A stretch of 64,000 bases of DNA from Phellopilus nigrolimitatus. Lineage: Eukaryota > Basidiomycota > Agaricomycetes > Hymenochaetales > Hymenochaetaceae. Positions 48,524 through 58,211 of the stretch are shown here, piece after piece. The translations under genes were made by a program, and so were the position numbers. The notes under the pieces were generated by a model. It saw only the letters and a program-made list of their open reading frames with translations. It ran no database searches and had not been told where the DNA came from. Where the stretch lies: NCBI GenBank assembly GCA_021029095.1, contig JAJOHG010000016.1:434001-498000 (forward strand), read 5' to 3'. Position 1 is the first letter of the stretch, and each line of letters starts with the position of its first letter.

Positions 48524-49641
48524 ATGGCAGACTCCAGCCGACCAACCGAGTCGACATCCCTGAACGATAGGCTCAATGCGGTCTATGCACAGGTGGAAGC
48601 CTCGTTGTCTGAGTCGTCCATTAGCACTAACGCGACGGCCGACGACCTTCCTGGACCGGGTCGCTTACTGGGAAATCTCTATATGTTTTTCGGCCGACGT
48701 CTAGAGGCAGCAGCGAGCCGGTTCGCAGAAAAGCGTGGGTATGGACCGGATGCTTCCAGGAAGCGTTTGGTGACGATGTGCTATGAACGCCCCGACCTCT
48801 ATCTCCGCCCAATAATGCCTATCCAAGGAACGGTGGAATTCAAGAGGAGTCAAAGGGAAGTGGAAAGACTATTGGAATACGTTAAGTAAGTCGTCGGGTT
48901 CTTATTCCATACAGTCGTAAGTAATGAATATGTTGTTTTTTTATTCAGAAGCAAATATGTGTCGAACCAGGAGCTCGCACTCGAAGCAATTGTAGACCTC
49001 GCAATTCACGATCATGTACGACAAACGCTCATCGAACTCAATGCAGCCAAGGTCTTTGGCCTAGTTGCACTTCAGGCAGAAGCGGAAAACTGCGATCAGC
49101 TACTTTCCCCCAGTCACAAGGCACTGATCTGCCTTGTTGACGTCGATATCAATGACATGGGGAAGAGACTTTCGGAGTTGCACGACCAGCTGGGACAAAT
49201 GCATCACGATTACGGAACACTTATTGAGGGCATCACACTCCGATGTCTTTCAGATAGAGCGCAAAGGCAAGTTAGCAACACAATTCATAACATCTCGCCA
49301 GCCGTCCTGATGTGCGTTCAAAGTTCGTTAGAGGCCTCCTTCCTCGCATTTCGTTATATTCAAAGTGTAGGATATACTGCATATTGTTTCTATGATGCTG
49401 AGCAATCTTGGTTGAAAATAACCGCCGACGCCCTTCTCTACGTGTTCGACCATGCACCGTCTGCCATTGAATGGTCTGTCTTCAACGGAGTATTGCGTAA
49501 GGGTTACGCGGCGATATGTAAACCAACGGAGGAAAACATAGAGTTGGTACGGGTGCTGGAGTGCGTATCTCTTTATGCACTGTACATAGGCCATCTTACT
49601 CACTTCATTGCTAGGTCACGGTCGATGGGAGACGAACATGA
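48524..49641 (+). CDS. Array gene 3, unrecognised helical family, intact
   Basis: Exons: 48524-48885, 48949-49266, 49324-49564, 49615-49641. They sum to 948 nt (315 aa). The architecture is that of array gene 2, with a more canonical intron 1 acceptor (TTATTCAG) and a GC-AG intron 2 (AAAG|GCAAGT to TTCAAAG). The signature reads GRRLEAAASRFAEKRGYGP. The repeat region is LALEAIVDLAIHDHVRQTLI and following, and exon 3 holds ADALLYVFDHAPSAIEWSVF. Without the last intron the frame would run on to 49744, but the acceptor ATTGCTAG and copy 2 support splicing, giving the short tail VTVDGRRT. The gene has the same promoter and downstream modules as its relatives. Function unknown. Confidence 0.65.
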
Positions 49642-49689
49642 CTCCATCAAGGGATCGCATAGACGTTTTCACCCTGAGTTTTACCTTGC

Positions 49690-50290
49690 AGATAATGTCC
49701 TCGAAATTCAAATTTCATGTATACCCCGGAAGCATAAATTCTGAAACACCGAGTAATATTTGCGCTATGAAGACGGAAATACAAAAGTAACAATATCGCA
49801 GGCAAGACTTTGGTGTGAGCATCGGGCCTAACGTTCTCGCGCACGCTGAGACTGCGAAGATCAACCATTCGGGAAAAAAAGATTCATATTTGCGCTGCAA
49901 CAGCACGCGCGCCATCCCATACCCCTCTTCGAGCCGGGGGAAACACATGCAAATGGAATGAAAGGGAGCGCCGCGAACCGAGCGTGTCGGCATGGGCGCC
50001 TCAATCCGACACGCTCTCTCAGCGATGCACTCGAGCGCCGTCCCCTTCGCAGACCATTCGCGCACCTGTCGCCTTCAGGAATGCCTACGGCCTGTGCCTG
50101 AATCCGAGCGACTGCCTCACAGAAGGCGCGTCGCCGAGCTATGCAGGGGAGCAGAGAATGCGTACCACTAAGCCCGTACCTGGCGCGTATGGGGTCCTGG
50201 AACGAGGCGCGCACTGAGGGACGTTCGAGCTGGCAGTGGCGATGAGCTTCGTGATCAAACTTGGAGCTGCAGTCAAAGAAATGCACAGTC
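49690..50290. repeat. Array downstream module, copy 3
   Basis: Close match to 33885-34500 over AATTCAAATTTCATGTATACC, CGAGTAATAT, CGGCATGGGCGCCT.AATCCGA and TGTCGCCTTCAGGAATG.CTACGG. Confidence 0.6.
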
Positions 50291-51540
50291 AGTAATAATT
50301 TTACCTACAAGTCTTGTAAGGACGCAACGCGATCGAGGCGTCGTAACATGAAAAAGGAATTAAACGATAGCAGACTCACCATATAACTCCCGTTCCCCTC
50401 TGATATACGTTTCTGCTTCATTTCGTGCTAGCGTTCGTGGCCTCACGTCCAGTCGCGTTCGCATTATCTGTTATTGATGTTGGAGAATTTCATTTGGAGA
50501 TTCGACGAACGCGTCGAGAACGAGCGAGCGGATTGACGTCGTCCGAGCCATACGGCTTGTAGACAGACTGATGTACGTCCCAGAGTCGGTCCTTGATGCA
50601 GACGACCGAGGCCGTCAAACGAGAAGGCTCGCGCTGAGAGCGGGGCAGCAGCCAGCAAAGCTTGCATTGCGTGTAACTCACGCGCTCGGCTCTCGAGACC
50701 GAGTCCAAATTCCTTTTCTTAATCGTCTCCCCTGGCAATGTGTATCCGCCTGCTTAGAAGTTCCAGCCGTCTAAGCCCTACTACAGCACACTGACGACAG
50801 ACTCGCGAATCAACAATCGCCCTCCAGCCCATCCTCCTCGCTTCCTGCCGTCTCCCGCACCCATGTATACTCCTCTCTTTCGCACACGTTATGGACCCGA
50901 CCCGCAGATCTAGAGTGCTGCGTCTCGCGCCTCAGCGTCCGCGTCTGCGTCCCTGTCCACAGTGGCGCGCCGTCTACGTCCAGTTCGGGACCAGAGGAGG
51001 AAGCCGACGGGCAGAAGATAGTGGCAGCGGCGCGCCAGGGGAAGAGGGCGCCGCGTACGGGACGCGCTAAAACAACCCCACGCGGGCCCCGCCGAGTCCG
51101 CACCCGTGTCCACTTCCAAACATAACGAAGGCGGCGCGCCGCGAGAGTCTGCATGCAATGACACGACGCGCGCAGTAGGCGTCAAGTGTGAAACGGGCCA
51201 TGCAGATTGGCAGACCGTGCGTCTGCAGCGCGAGAGGCGCGCTCGACGGCGCGTTTTTCTATCTCGGAACGCCTGCATCTGAGGTGCCGCAGACGCCGAC
51301 ACCTCCACGTTGTCCGCGCGCCTCTTCTTTCCCGGCTCCTCGCGCGGCCACCCGGCAGCGTGCGGTACTTGCGCCTGTGCCTTCCGCGCTCTCCTCTGCG
51401 CGCCTCGCACGCGTCTCGACAAGCCTGCAAGCGGCGAGAACCGCCACAGCCCATGCGTACCAGACCGCATCGGCCCAAGAACGGGCTGGATGTATCCCCT
51501 CCTCTCGTCCCGAATCTTGAAATAAAGAAGCCTCTAAATA
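50291..51540. repeat. Array right-hand flank, copy at 50 kb
   Basis: 50385-50640 matches 34720-34960 and 35085-35370. 51085-51480 matches 35395-35640. Overlapping GC-rich frames of 100-186 codons on both strands are shadows with no family signal. The stretch ends in A-rich sequence at 51547-51558. Confidence 0.5.
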
Positions 51541-51784
51541 AACTGAAAAAAAAAAAATCCCTGTAAGCTTCGTTAGAAAGTCTCTAAAGGTCTATTAAAC
51601 GCTAAAACGGCTCACAAAATGAACTGTCCGTGTCAAACTTGTAGCAGCATTTTCTCGACTGCAAATAAAAGCGGTGATCGCGGCAAACGGCTAGGCGATA
51701 AAGGTCAGGGCTCGACGAATGCTCAATCACAGTTCCACCCACCTCAACTTCCGCTCCTATCCACCTCCTCGTCGACTCTTCGCA

Positions 51785-52060
51785 TCATTCTACGATAGCC
51801 GGTATTCCCTCTTCGGACGGCGACCCGCGCAGCTTGTACCCCACCCAGAACAAGAACACAACAAAGAGCAGGAGCCCGGCGCGTTGCCAGCGCGGCGGCG
51901 TGGGGAGATCAAAACGAGGTTCGTGGATGAACGCGACGCGGTGCGCAGGAGAGCGCCCTGTATTCAGCTCCTCCTCGGCGATGTCGAGACTTGTGGTGCT
52001 GTACTCTTGTCCGGCTGGAGATGGATACGACGGCAGACGTTCATATTGAGCTGGGGACAT
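51785..52060 (-). CDS. Small single-pass membrane protein, conserved-looking
   Basis: Intronless frame of 91 aa from ATG at 52060 (MSPAQYERLPSYPSPAG); the frame is open further upstream to 52153. The soluble head has TTSLDIAEEELNTGRSPAHR and FIHEPRFDLPTPPRWQR. One membrane helix, AGLLLFVVFLFWVGYKLRG (residues 61-79), is followed by a short polar tail. The pattern of a tail-proximal helix after a Pro/Arg segment looks like a real conserved fungal protein, but I cannot name a family. It is the only apparently single-copy gene between array units 3 and 4. It probably marks original sequence into which the array expanded. Confidence 0.6.
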   Translation of the reverse strand: MSPAQYERLPSYPSPAGQEYSTTSLDIAEEELNTGRSPAHRVAFIHEPRFDLPTPPRWQRAGLLLFVVFLFWVGYKLRGSPSEEGIPAIVE

Positions 52061-52099
52061 TGTCAATGAAGAGATGTCGAGGAGAAAGCAAGCAGACGT

Positions 52100-52680
52100 T
52101 GACGCCGTTGGGAGCGGCGGGCGTGTTGCGACCGTAAACACAAATATTCCCACGGATGTGAAGCTCTGTAGCGAGCCGATCCGTCATGGCAGCGCTCCGC
52201 GTAGTCCTCCGTTTTCTTCAATGCTGGAAAGAAAGACATCTCTATGTCCTTCTAGTCTGCGTTTCGCGTGAGACTGTGCGGTGTTGGTGCTGCTGGTCTT
52301 CCGAGTCCGCCAGCGCTTACGGTTTATCAAGTCTTCACAGCAACAATGGCACTATCTGCACTGCCGGCAGCAGCTCTATTGCATTTTCGGTTTCTTTGTA
52401 CATCAAATCCGCAGAGCTCGTAAGCACTGCTTCAGTCAGGGACCTACTATTTCTCCTAACTCTAACGCACAAACTCACTGTACCTAGCCGCACAACTGCA
52501 GCCCATGAAGCTCCTCAAAATGTCGCGCTCGTGGAGCTATCTTCCTGCTAAATCCTATGCTAAAAATCCTTTTCTTCGCTGGTGGCATAATAGTCAATAC
52601 GAGGGCGCACAGCATCAAAGCTTAATCTCGCTGCCATTTCTCAAAAGCTGTGTATGCTCCTCGCAACTGCGCATTCACGC
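52100..52680. other. Repeat remnants between the membrane gene and array unit 4
   Basis: 52280-52420 matches 9510-9650. 52600-52680 matches the tail of the array left flank (AAAAGCTGTGTATGCTCC.. with TTGAAAACTGCGTATGGTAT at 39925). No gene seen. Confidence 0.45.
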
Positions 52681-53031
52681 ATTTCCGGAAGTGAGGCGGC
52701 GCTTCGAGGTGTTCGGAGACTTGCTTGAGGCTGTTCGCACCGGATCCAATGTTCTTCTAGGACCCGAAGTGCCCCAAAAAGGCTCGTCAAACGCCCATGC
52801 TTTCACATGCGCACACCGCGAGGTAGACTTTCCAGGTTCCCGTATACACCTATGGAAGCATAAGCGCGCAGCGAGATGTCCTCGTTCAATCAGATACACG
52901 TATACATACACGTTCCCTTATAACTCTCTTGCTTCATTGTCGCTATCAAAGCATATGATTGTGCGCCCCTCCCGGCTCATTCGCGCTATTTGTAACTTGC
53001 CACGACTTCCTTCAACTTCCATAGTCACTTA

Positions 53032-53622
53032 ATGGCAGACTCCAGCCGACGGACCGCGATGGATAACGACAACCTCAGCGATCTCTGTACCGAGGCGGAG
53101 GATTCGCCGTCTGAGTACTCCATCAGCTCTACCTCAACGGCCGATCCTGAAAGTGGTCGCTTACCGGGAAAAGTATGTGCATTTATTGGGCGACGTCTGG
53201 AGGTGGCAGCGAGCCGGTTTATGGAAAAGCGCGGGTACGGGCCAGAGGCGAGCAGGAAACGCCTGGAGAGTCTGTGTTCGGGAGCAGGCCCTCTCTATGA
53301 TCCTGTGAAAGACAGGAAGTGCCAAAAAGAAGCCAAAAAGCTCTTAAAATTCGTTCGGTCTGTAGCCATCCTAATTGTTCGACTGTGAACTTACGAGTTC
53401 CTTTTTTTTTACAGATCTAAGTTTGTGTCAAACCAGCAGCTCGCGCTCGAAGCGATTGTAGACCTTGCAACTCACAACCGTGCACGGCAAGTACTCATCG
53501 AGCTCGATGCAACCAAAATCATCGCCCTAGTGTCACTTCAAGCAGAAGTAGAAAACTGCGATCAACTCCTATTCCGTTGTCGCAAGGCGCTGAGCTGCCT
53601 CGAGGACACAAAAAAACGATGA
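53032..53622 (+). pseudogene. Array gene 4, divergent and frameshifted
   Basis: Exons: 53032-53357 and 53415-53622 (177 aa to the first stop). It keeps MADSSRRT, the SISSTSTAD linker, GRRLEVAASRFMEKRGYGP and the repeat helix pair (LALEAIVDLATHNRARQVLI and following). The ERPD and IQGTVEF segments of the other copies are reduced. A run of seven A at 53608-53614 lies where copies 1-3 encode VDVD; one extra base there gives an early stop (EDTKKR). Exon 3 is not recognisable downstream. The donor of intron 1 (CG|GTCTGT) is weak. This is the most diverged member, probably dead. Confidence 0.55.
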
Positions 53623-53639
53623 TCTGGGGGCTGGTGAGC

Positions 53640-54250
53640 AGAAAGAAGAAGGTCATGTGGAAGAGGTTGCTTTTGAGCAGGGGCGGAAATGATTCAGAAG
53701 GTGGGGTAAAGACTATCCGGAATGGAGGCGAAGTGAGTGAGTCGCTGTCCGGGATGCTGATTGGGGCTGTCCGGTCTGTCCTTATGCAGGGCTCGATGAC
53801 TGCACTTTATGGCGTTTTGCATAGAACAATAGGGATTCCATATTTCTAAACATACAGTGCAACAAACTACGACACAGTTTGTATTTTCTTGTATCAAATA
53901 CAAACCGACTCATCGTCAACCTAAAGAACACATACGGAAATCGTATTAATAATCACAGCCATCTATAGGTTTATGGACAGGACAGGCACACATTGGCCGC
54001 ACGCGCCGAATACTACTACCCTCGACGACGGGTTCAAAAACGTCTGTCTATACCCAAGTGCATGTCTCTCTGTCCCGTCAGCTCTTGCGCTGGCTCCCCA
54101 GAAGAAATATTGATTCTGTCAAGACAAATTTGTGGTCTGCGCCGGAGCTTGTTGCAAGGAAGTCGTTGAACTTGGATGAAGGGCTCAGGCTTGAGGGCCG
54201 AGTCGAGTCTGAAGTCGGACAATCTGTAATTAGTCTCTAAAATTTAGTTT
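53640..54250. other. Flank of array gene 4
   Basis: A 90-codon plus frame at 53577-53849 overlaps the end of array gene 4 in another frame; it may derive from its 3' exons but I cannot align it. 54085-54235 resembles 33775-33890 and 41735-41850 (ATAGAGGGGTTAGGCTTGAGG-like text, GAGTCGAGTCTGAAGTCGGA). Confidence 0.4.
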
Positions 54251-54900
54251 TTATCTGTATAAACTCGGCAGAATAATTTTGAAACAGAGAGTGATATGCG
54301 CGCTATGAAGACTGGAATAGGAAAGTAGCAATATCACAGACAAGACTTTGGTGTAAACGTCGGGCCAAGCACGTCGAGACCGCGAAGCTAACCCGTCGGA
54401 AGGGTGCATATTGATGCTGCGACAGCATGCGCGGCTGTCCCATATCCTTCGTCCAGCCTGAATAAACGCACGCGAGTGGGGTTAGAATTAGCAATGCAGC
54501 GCAGAGCATGTCCGCACGGGCGCCTAATATCGACACGCTCTATTTCCGAGTCTCATCATGGGCCATGCTCGGTGATGCACTTCTGCCTCGCCCATTTCTC
54601 GGACCATTCGAGCACCTGTAACCTTCAGAGTGTCCATGGGCCGCGCCCGGATCTAGGTGAATCCCGCGCGAAAGGTGAGTCATCGAGCTACGCAGAAAGC
54701 GAAGGATGCATACCCCTAAGCCGAAACCGCTTCTCAATTGTGAGCTGGAAGATAGGCACCCCTCCGTATTGCGTCATGCTAGTGTGCGCATGCATAAATA
54801 TTCTTGTGCACGTCCCTTGTTCGTGCTGCCTGCATCCACAGGTACGGAAGAACGCCCGAGAATAGGATCGTCTGCGCCCTCCGCTTCATACAAAAAAGAT
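54250..54900. repeat. Array downstream module, copy 4
   Basis: CGGCAGAATAATTTTGAAAC, ATATCACAGACAAGACTTTG and GTCTCATCATGGGCCATG.TC match modules 1-3 at the expected distance. It is the most diverged copy, in keeping with gene 4. Confidence 0.55.
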
Positions 54901-55134
54901 CAATAAAATTACAATCAATAGCAATAGATACATGTGGGAATCGAGTATAACGGAATACAAAGAGTTCTCAATAGTACAAATCAAAAAAGAAATAACGATA
55001 CAAATCGGTCCAGCCTGGTTCCAAGTCATAAACAAGTGCAGTCACAATCACAGATCCGGAGAAGAAACAAATAGAAAAAGATAATACTCTTGACGGTACT
55101 TTGATATCGCTCCCCATCGGCGCGTCGTCCACCA

Positions 55135-57106
55135 TTACGACCATCCCTTTTCCAGTGGCCTCCCATTCATCCTGGCCTTGAGGTCCGCGACACACCTGTT
55201 GTCGCGGCGATCATTTCCTAAAGCATTTTGGCCGCGACGTTTACCGAGATTGCGGTCATCAGTAGCGGCGATAACCGCTGGACGAGCCGTTGTCTCGACG
55301 TTCACCACGATTGTGGTCTCGCGGAAGCGGTAGGGCCTTGACCTCGACGGTCCATTACGGTCGCGTTCCTCGCAACGTTGACTATCACTTGAGGTTTCGC
55401 TTCCAGAAGGTCCATGATCATTCGAGTTGGGGCGTGGGCGCAGAACATTGTCGCCACTACGTCTGTCACATTTGTCAGAAACACATCGCTCCCTCCCGGT
55501 GGCAGCATCGGCCAGGGAAGATCTAGCGGTAGACACAGACATCCTAGGAGACACAGAAGACTTAGAGGACGCGTCATCAGGGGTTGAAGCCGAAGAAACC
55601 CTAGCAGGCATAGAGGGTTCGGAGGGCGCGATATTATCAGAGATTGGTGCCGAAGAGATCCTAGGAGACATCGAGGGCTCGGAAAGAAAAGCAACACTAT
55701 CAGAGGTTGAAGCTGAAGAGGCTGAGGGCGCAACATTATCAGGAGTTGAGGCCGGAGAAGCATCGTCCTCATCGTCTGCATCATCCAGAAAGGTATGTCC
55801 TTGAATATCGCGACGCGTTGCTCCTGAGCACGTTTCCGAGCAGGTCCTCCGCCGCCTCGCCGGTTGGCATGTCTCTTTACCCAAGCAACTTTTACCCAAG
55901 CAACTTGTTTGTTCACAACCTCAGGTACCTCGTCGGCCGTCGAAGGAGACGGAGCGGAATGCATTTCAACAGGAACCAGAGCAGCCGAGGGCTCAGACGG
56001 CAAAGTTCCCGCGGCATTTTCAGGAGACGAAAACGAGTCAACGCAGGTATCAGAAGTAGAAGTAGACGAGTCTGCATCACAAAGTGTCGAGTCCATGATG
56101 ATCGCGTTCTCAAGCGACGGGGCAACTAGGAGGGTCGAGGCGTCCTCGAGATCGACGACCTTTCCTTCTTCGTTCACCGACGATTCCAAGGAAGTGGCTG
56201 AAACCTCCGAGTCAATAGAGTCCGAAATGACGCTTTCCATAGGGCCGATTTCAATCGAGTCTTCCAGGGATTCAGTGCTCTCGAGCATGACCATGAGCTC
56301 GGAGGTACCATGTCCAGAGTCGGCAGCATGCGTGCCTTCTTCAATCGAAGAACCAGAAGACGAGTCACCCGCTGTAGACAGCGCATCGTCCGAGAGCACC
56401 GCCGAAGATGTCTCACCGAGCAAGTTGTCAATGTTGACGAGTTCCGCGTCTTCGTCTTTGACGTCCGAGTTCTTCAGGTTATCAGCGCTCTCGAATGTCT
56501 CCGTAAGCTGAAGGGTGCCATCAGGTTGGGATTCCGCAGCGTGCGCGCCTTCCTCGATCGAAGAACCAGGAGCCAGGTCAACCATTGCAGATAGAGCGTC
56601 GTCGCAGAGCGTTGCTGAAGATCCAAAGCTGAGTAAGGACTCGGCGTCGACCGCGTCGATGAGTTCTGAGCCTTCGACTTCGACGTTATAACCAGTCGAC
56701 GATCCCATCTCCGCCTCCTTCTGGTCCGCTTTCTCGTACGTGAACACGACCTCAGATACGACAGTCGTAGCAGCGTCATCAGCAGATGCCTCCGGCGCAG
56801 AGACGACGGTGTTCGACAAAGACATCTCTGTTATGCTCGCGTCCTCGTCACTCGAAGCAGAGGTTGGAAGAGAAGTAAGCAAGATGGCGTCGTCGACAGT
56901 AATCTCATTAGCAATAGGTGGCTGCAAAAAGTGTAAGCAGAGCAGACTGAATGCGTTCATACAAAGCTTACCAGAATGCCACCGTCGATCGAGTCGTTTT
57001 TCACCATAATAGGAACGTCGTCTTCCATTTCCACAGTCCGAAATTTCAAATTCGAACACTTCTGCAGTCTCTTCGGTCTCTCGAGAATCAAGATAGACAG
57101 CGACAT
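55135..57106 (-). CDS. Acidic Ser/Thr/Asp/Glu-rich protein of unknown function
   Basis: Proposed exons: 57106-56972, 56921-55929, 55872-55135 (621 aa). Intron 1 is clear (GTAAGC to TTTTTGCAG). Intron 2 (56 nt, GTACCT to AAAGAG) is tentative and joins two long open frames. The start is the ATG at 57106, or alternatively 57028. The N-terminal two thirds are low-complexity and very acidic, with loose repeats (SSIEEG.HAA, STL/SDDALS..GDSSSGSSIEEG). The C-terminal third has repeats of about 20 residues of the type SEPSMSPRISSAPISDN, then a basic Arg-rich tail (RCEERDRNGPSRSRPYR, GKRRGQNALGNDRRDNR). There is no signal peptide and no known domain. It is probably disordered; a nuclear or RNA-related role is conceivable but unsupported. 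Confidence 0.5.
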
Positions 57107-57528
57107 CCTCGACGAGACTATTGAAAGTGCCTATACCCTAATAAAGACCCATAGATAAGCGGATGCTATTATTGCATGAAGAGAGTGCTTACCAAGACGA
57201 AGCAAAACAATGCGTAGTGTCTCGCCTTTACGCATGATTAGAACACACCTGACGATCTAGTACATGGACGATATCAGAACTGCATTCAAAAGGGCGCATT
57301 GCTCATTAACGCACCTTGTAGATAAAGGCTACGTATTGAAAGAGCGAACTGAATGTTGAAACGATTAAGAACTTGAGCCGCAATGTAAATTTGGAAACCT
57401 GCAATTGTGGCATGAACGTCAGCAGGCCGTAGAGATACGAGCCGGTTGTAAACTCACGACGACTCCAAAAGAAACCAAACTCGCACTAAGAGACACTCCG
57501 ATAACAGCAAATCCCTCGACGATTTCCC
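57107..57528. other. Intergenic, no gene seen
   Basis: AT-rich spacer that would hold the promoter of the acidic-protein gene and the 3' flank of the membrane-module gene. The part at 57490-57528 is homologous to coding sequence at the end of the 58212-59075 gene. Confidence 0.45.
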
Positions 57529-58001
57529 TCAATTTGGACTAAGTGACTGCAATCGCATCGGAGGCGCGAACATTGAGTCCGCGCCTGTGATTTCGATGGA
57601 CGGCTCGACGTTGGCGGCCTTAAAGACCAGCTCTGCGTCGGCGTCCTCGGCGGCACTTCCCACGTGTGCGACAATGTCTGCAGCAAGTGTTAGGATCGAC
57701 GGCGTGGTATCGGACGGTGTAGCATCGGACAGCGTGGCATCGGTAAGCCTCTCCGAGTATGAAGTTTCGATCTCGTCTTCAGATTCTCTTGATGTCATGA
57801 TACGAGAGGACGCGTTGGTGACCATTTCGGCGCGGGCGATTGATATGTCTTCGAGAAAGTCTTTCTGGTATAGTAAGGCGCCATACATTAATACAGCGAT
57901 TGCTGCCTAAGAAGTCCGGTCATGTGAGCGGACATTAGACTATCTAAAAAGAGAACACGTACAATGATACAGAGAGAGGCCAGAATAGTCTCATAAGTCA
58001 T
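57529..58001 (-). CDS. Small membrane protein with ATPSD/AADIVAHVG module, 2 exons
   Basis: Exons: 58001-57963 and 57906-57529 (138 aa). Exon 1 plus the start of exon 2 form an N-terminal membrane helix (TILASLCIIAAIAVLMYGALLY). A polar stretch, a short SDATPSDTTPS repeat and a C-terminal module follow: LTLAADIVAHVGSAAEDADA, ELVFKAANVEPSIEITGADS, then FAPPMRLQSL. This module is shared with the next gene at high nucleotide identity. The donor GTACGT and acceptor TTCTTAG join the helix in frame. Homology to the neighbour continues about 40 nt past the stop, so the stop looks derived. Function unknown; the predicted topology is type II or signal-anchored. Confidence 0.6.
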
Positions 58002-58211
58002 GGTTGCCAGAGAAGAGACCTATCGCAAACGAAAGCGTGAGCCGTCGAATACAATAGATAAAGCGCATTTGAATAGCTCACATGGCGTACAACAGCTGTG
58101 TCGTAAACATAGTGTGCGATTGATCCAAACCGATAATAAACGCGCTTTCCGATGACAATAGCGAGCTTGAAGGTTGTTAAAGCCTATCACCGCAGCGGGT
58201 ATGTTAACAGA

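Noticed and set aside
49565..49744. Read-through extension of array gene 3 (IARSRSMGDEHDS..)
   Set aside because: Copy 2 and the ATTGCTAG acceptor support an intron at 49565-49614, and the extension is not conserved in copy 2.
56174..56779. Arg/Leu-rich minus frames and Ser-rich plus frames over the acidic gene
   Set aside because: Shadows of the low-complexity acidic coding sequence in other frames.
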